NCBI RefSeq assembly: GCF_004341625.1
Contig: NZ_SLZG01000020.1
Coordinates: forward strand, 37,421 to 101,420
DNA from: Rhizobium sp. BK376
GTDB taxonomy: Bacteria > Pseudomonadota > Alphaproteobacteria > Rhizobiales > Rhizobiaceae
Direction of reading: 5' to 3'
DNA length: 64,000 nucleotides
Positions within the stretch are counted from its first letter, which is position 1; the number at the start of each line of letters is the position of its first letter. Shown piece after piece: positions 63,902 through 64,000 of the stretch. Made by a program: the position numbers and the translations under genes. The notes below the pieces were generated by a model that was not told where the DNA came from, searched no databases, and saw nothing but the letters and a program-made list of their open reading frames with translations.

Positions 63902-64000
63902 TGGTTCGCCGAAGACATCGCCCCATTCAGCAAACCCGCGGTTTGACGTCAGGATCATGGCACCCCGTTCGTATCGCGCATTGACGAGCTGAAAGAAGAG
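63902..64000 (-). pseudogene. istB: istB middle/N-terminal part (runs off window)
   Basis: Reads LFFQLVNARYERGAMILTSN then RGFAEWGDVFGEP, the IstB Walker-B/sensor region, in frame with the part at 61063-61290 across the cassette. It is the other half of the split gene; the start lies beyond the window. Confidence 0.85.

Larger units (their letters stand above)
61285..63905. mobile_element. Serine-recombinase cassette inserted into istB
   Basis: About 2.6 kb splitting istB within its GDP codons: left flank TGGATCACC (61279-61287) and right flank TGGTTCGCC (63902-63910) both encode the GD/E-P region of IstB. The exact ends are uncertain by a few bases; the shared TC is a candidate crossover core. 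It carries three plus-strand genes, the last a large serine recombinase, which is the likely mover. Confidence 0.65.
61012..64000. mobile_element. IS21-family element, incomplete in window and interrupted by a recombinase cassette
   Basis: The left end starts with TGTCAATGCCGCG at 61012 and has repeated sub-terminal blocks (AATTTTCCCCAGAAGTG and AAAATTCCCCACTTATG), a hallmark of IS21-family ends. Its left-most gene is the 3' end of istB on the minus strand. A second piece of istB sits at the right edge of the window, beyond the cassette. The upstream istA and other terminus are outside the window. Confidence 0.8.

Noticed and set aside
1..64000. CRISPR arrays, tRNA or rRNA genes
   Set aside because: No regularly spaced direct repeats, cloverleaf sequences or rRNA-like stretches were seen by eye; a tRNAscan or CRISPR search would settle it.

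Overview
The window looks like accessory DNA of an alphaproteobacterium in the Rhizobiaceae (Rhizobium, Sinorhizobium/Ensifer or a relative), probably a megaplasmid or another accessory region. This is inferred from gene families only: BigR/Blh, SyrB-like proteins, a FixL-like hybrid kinase next to a FixK-like regulator, a Nia-type metal ATPase, and IS21 and serine-recombinase elements. No rRNA, tRNA, CRISPR array or replication genes were recognised.

Layout. 0-1.5 kb: end of a sulfide/persulfide-responsive blh-bigR operon with an AT-rich palindromic operator. 1.9-8 kb: small, mostly hypothetical genes, a cytochrome c, an HU protein, an XRE regulator and two SyrB-like proteins. 8.2-16 kb: an envelope-glycosylation cluster on the minus strand (GT39, GT2-GtrA, GtrA-GT39) bracketed by two equal-length tyrosine-phosphatase-like proteins, plus a cytochrome b561 and a receiver-only response regulator. 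17.2-17.7 kb: a secreted blue-copper-like protein.

18-47.6 kb: the most interesting part, a low-oxygen/stress block. A FixK-like regulator and a FixL-like hybrid kinase with the haem-pocket residues lie at its centre. Eleven perfect FNR/FixK boxes (TTGAY-N4-RTCAA) lie between 22.1 and 45.1 kb, all in intergenic DNA and most 40-130 bp from a start codon; about 0.25 would be expected by chance in 64 kb at even base composition. Genes with a box nearby include ftsH, a tiny frameshifted gene, a GNAT-like gene, a phosphoribosyltransferase, two COG2187 kinase-like genes, a universal stress protein followed by a PRPP-synthetase homologue, hsp20, a MarC protein, a VIT-like transporter, cysQ, an alkylsulfatase and the nia metal ATPase. 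A HAD/HerA-like ATPase fusion has a one-mismatch box. The set suggests protein quality control, PRPP/nucleotide handling, CoA transfer and metal export under oxygen limitation.

47.8-55.6 kb: a GT25 glycosyltransferase, a CBS protein, and a tightly overlapping six-gene operon (PepSY protein, cytochrome b561, two OmpR/histidine-kinase pairs), then a YeeE-like half transporter. 56-61 kb: a cation diffusion facilitator and an AttH/FtsX-type permease pair whose permease is cut at its 5' end by an IS21-family element. That element's istB is itself split by a cassette encoding a large serine recombinase (61.3-63.9 kb), and the window ends inside istB.

All calls come from reading the sequence and knowledge of protein families; no database search was run.
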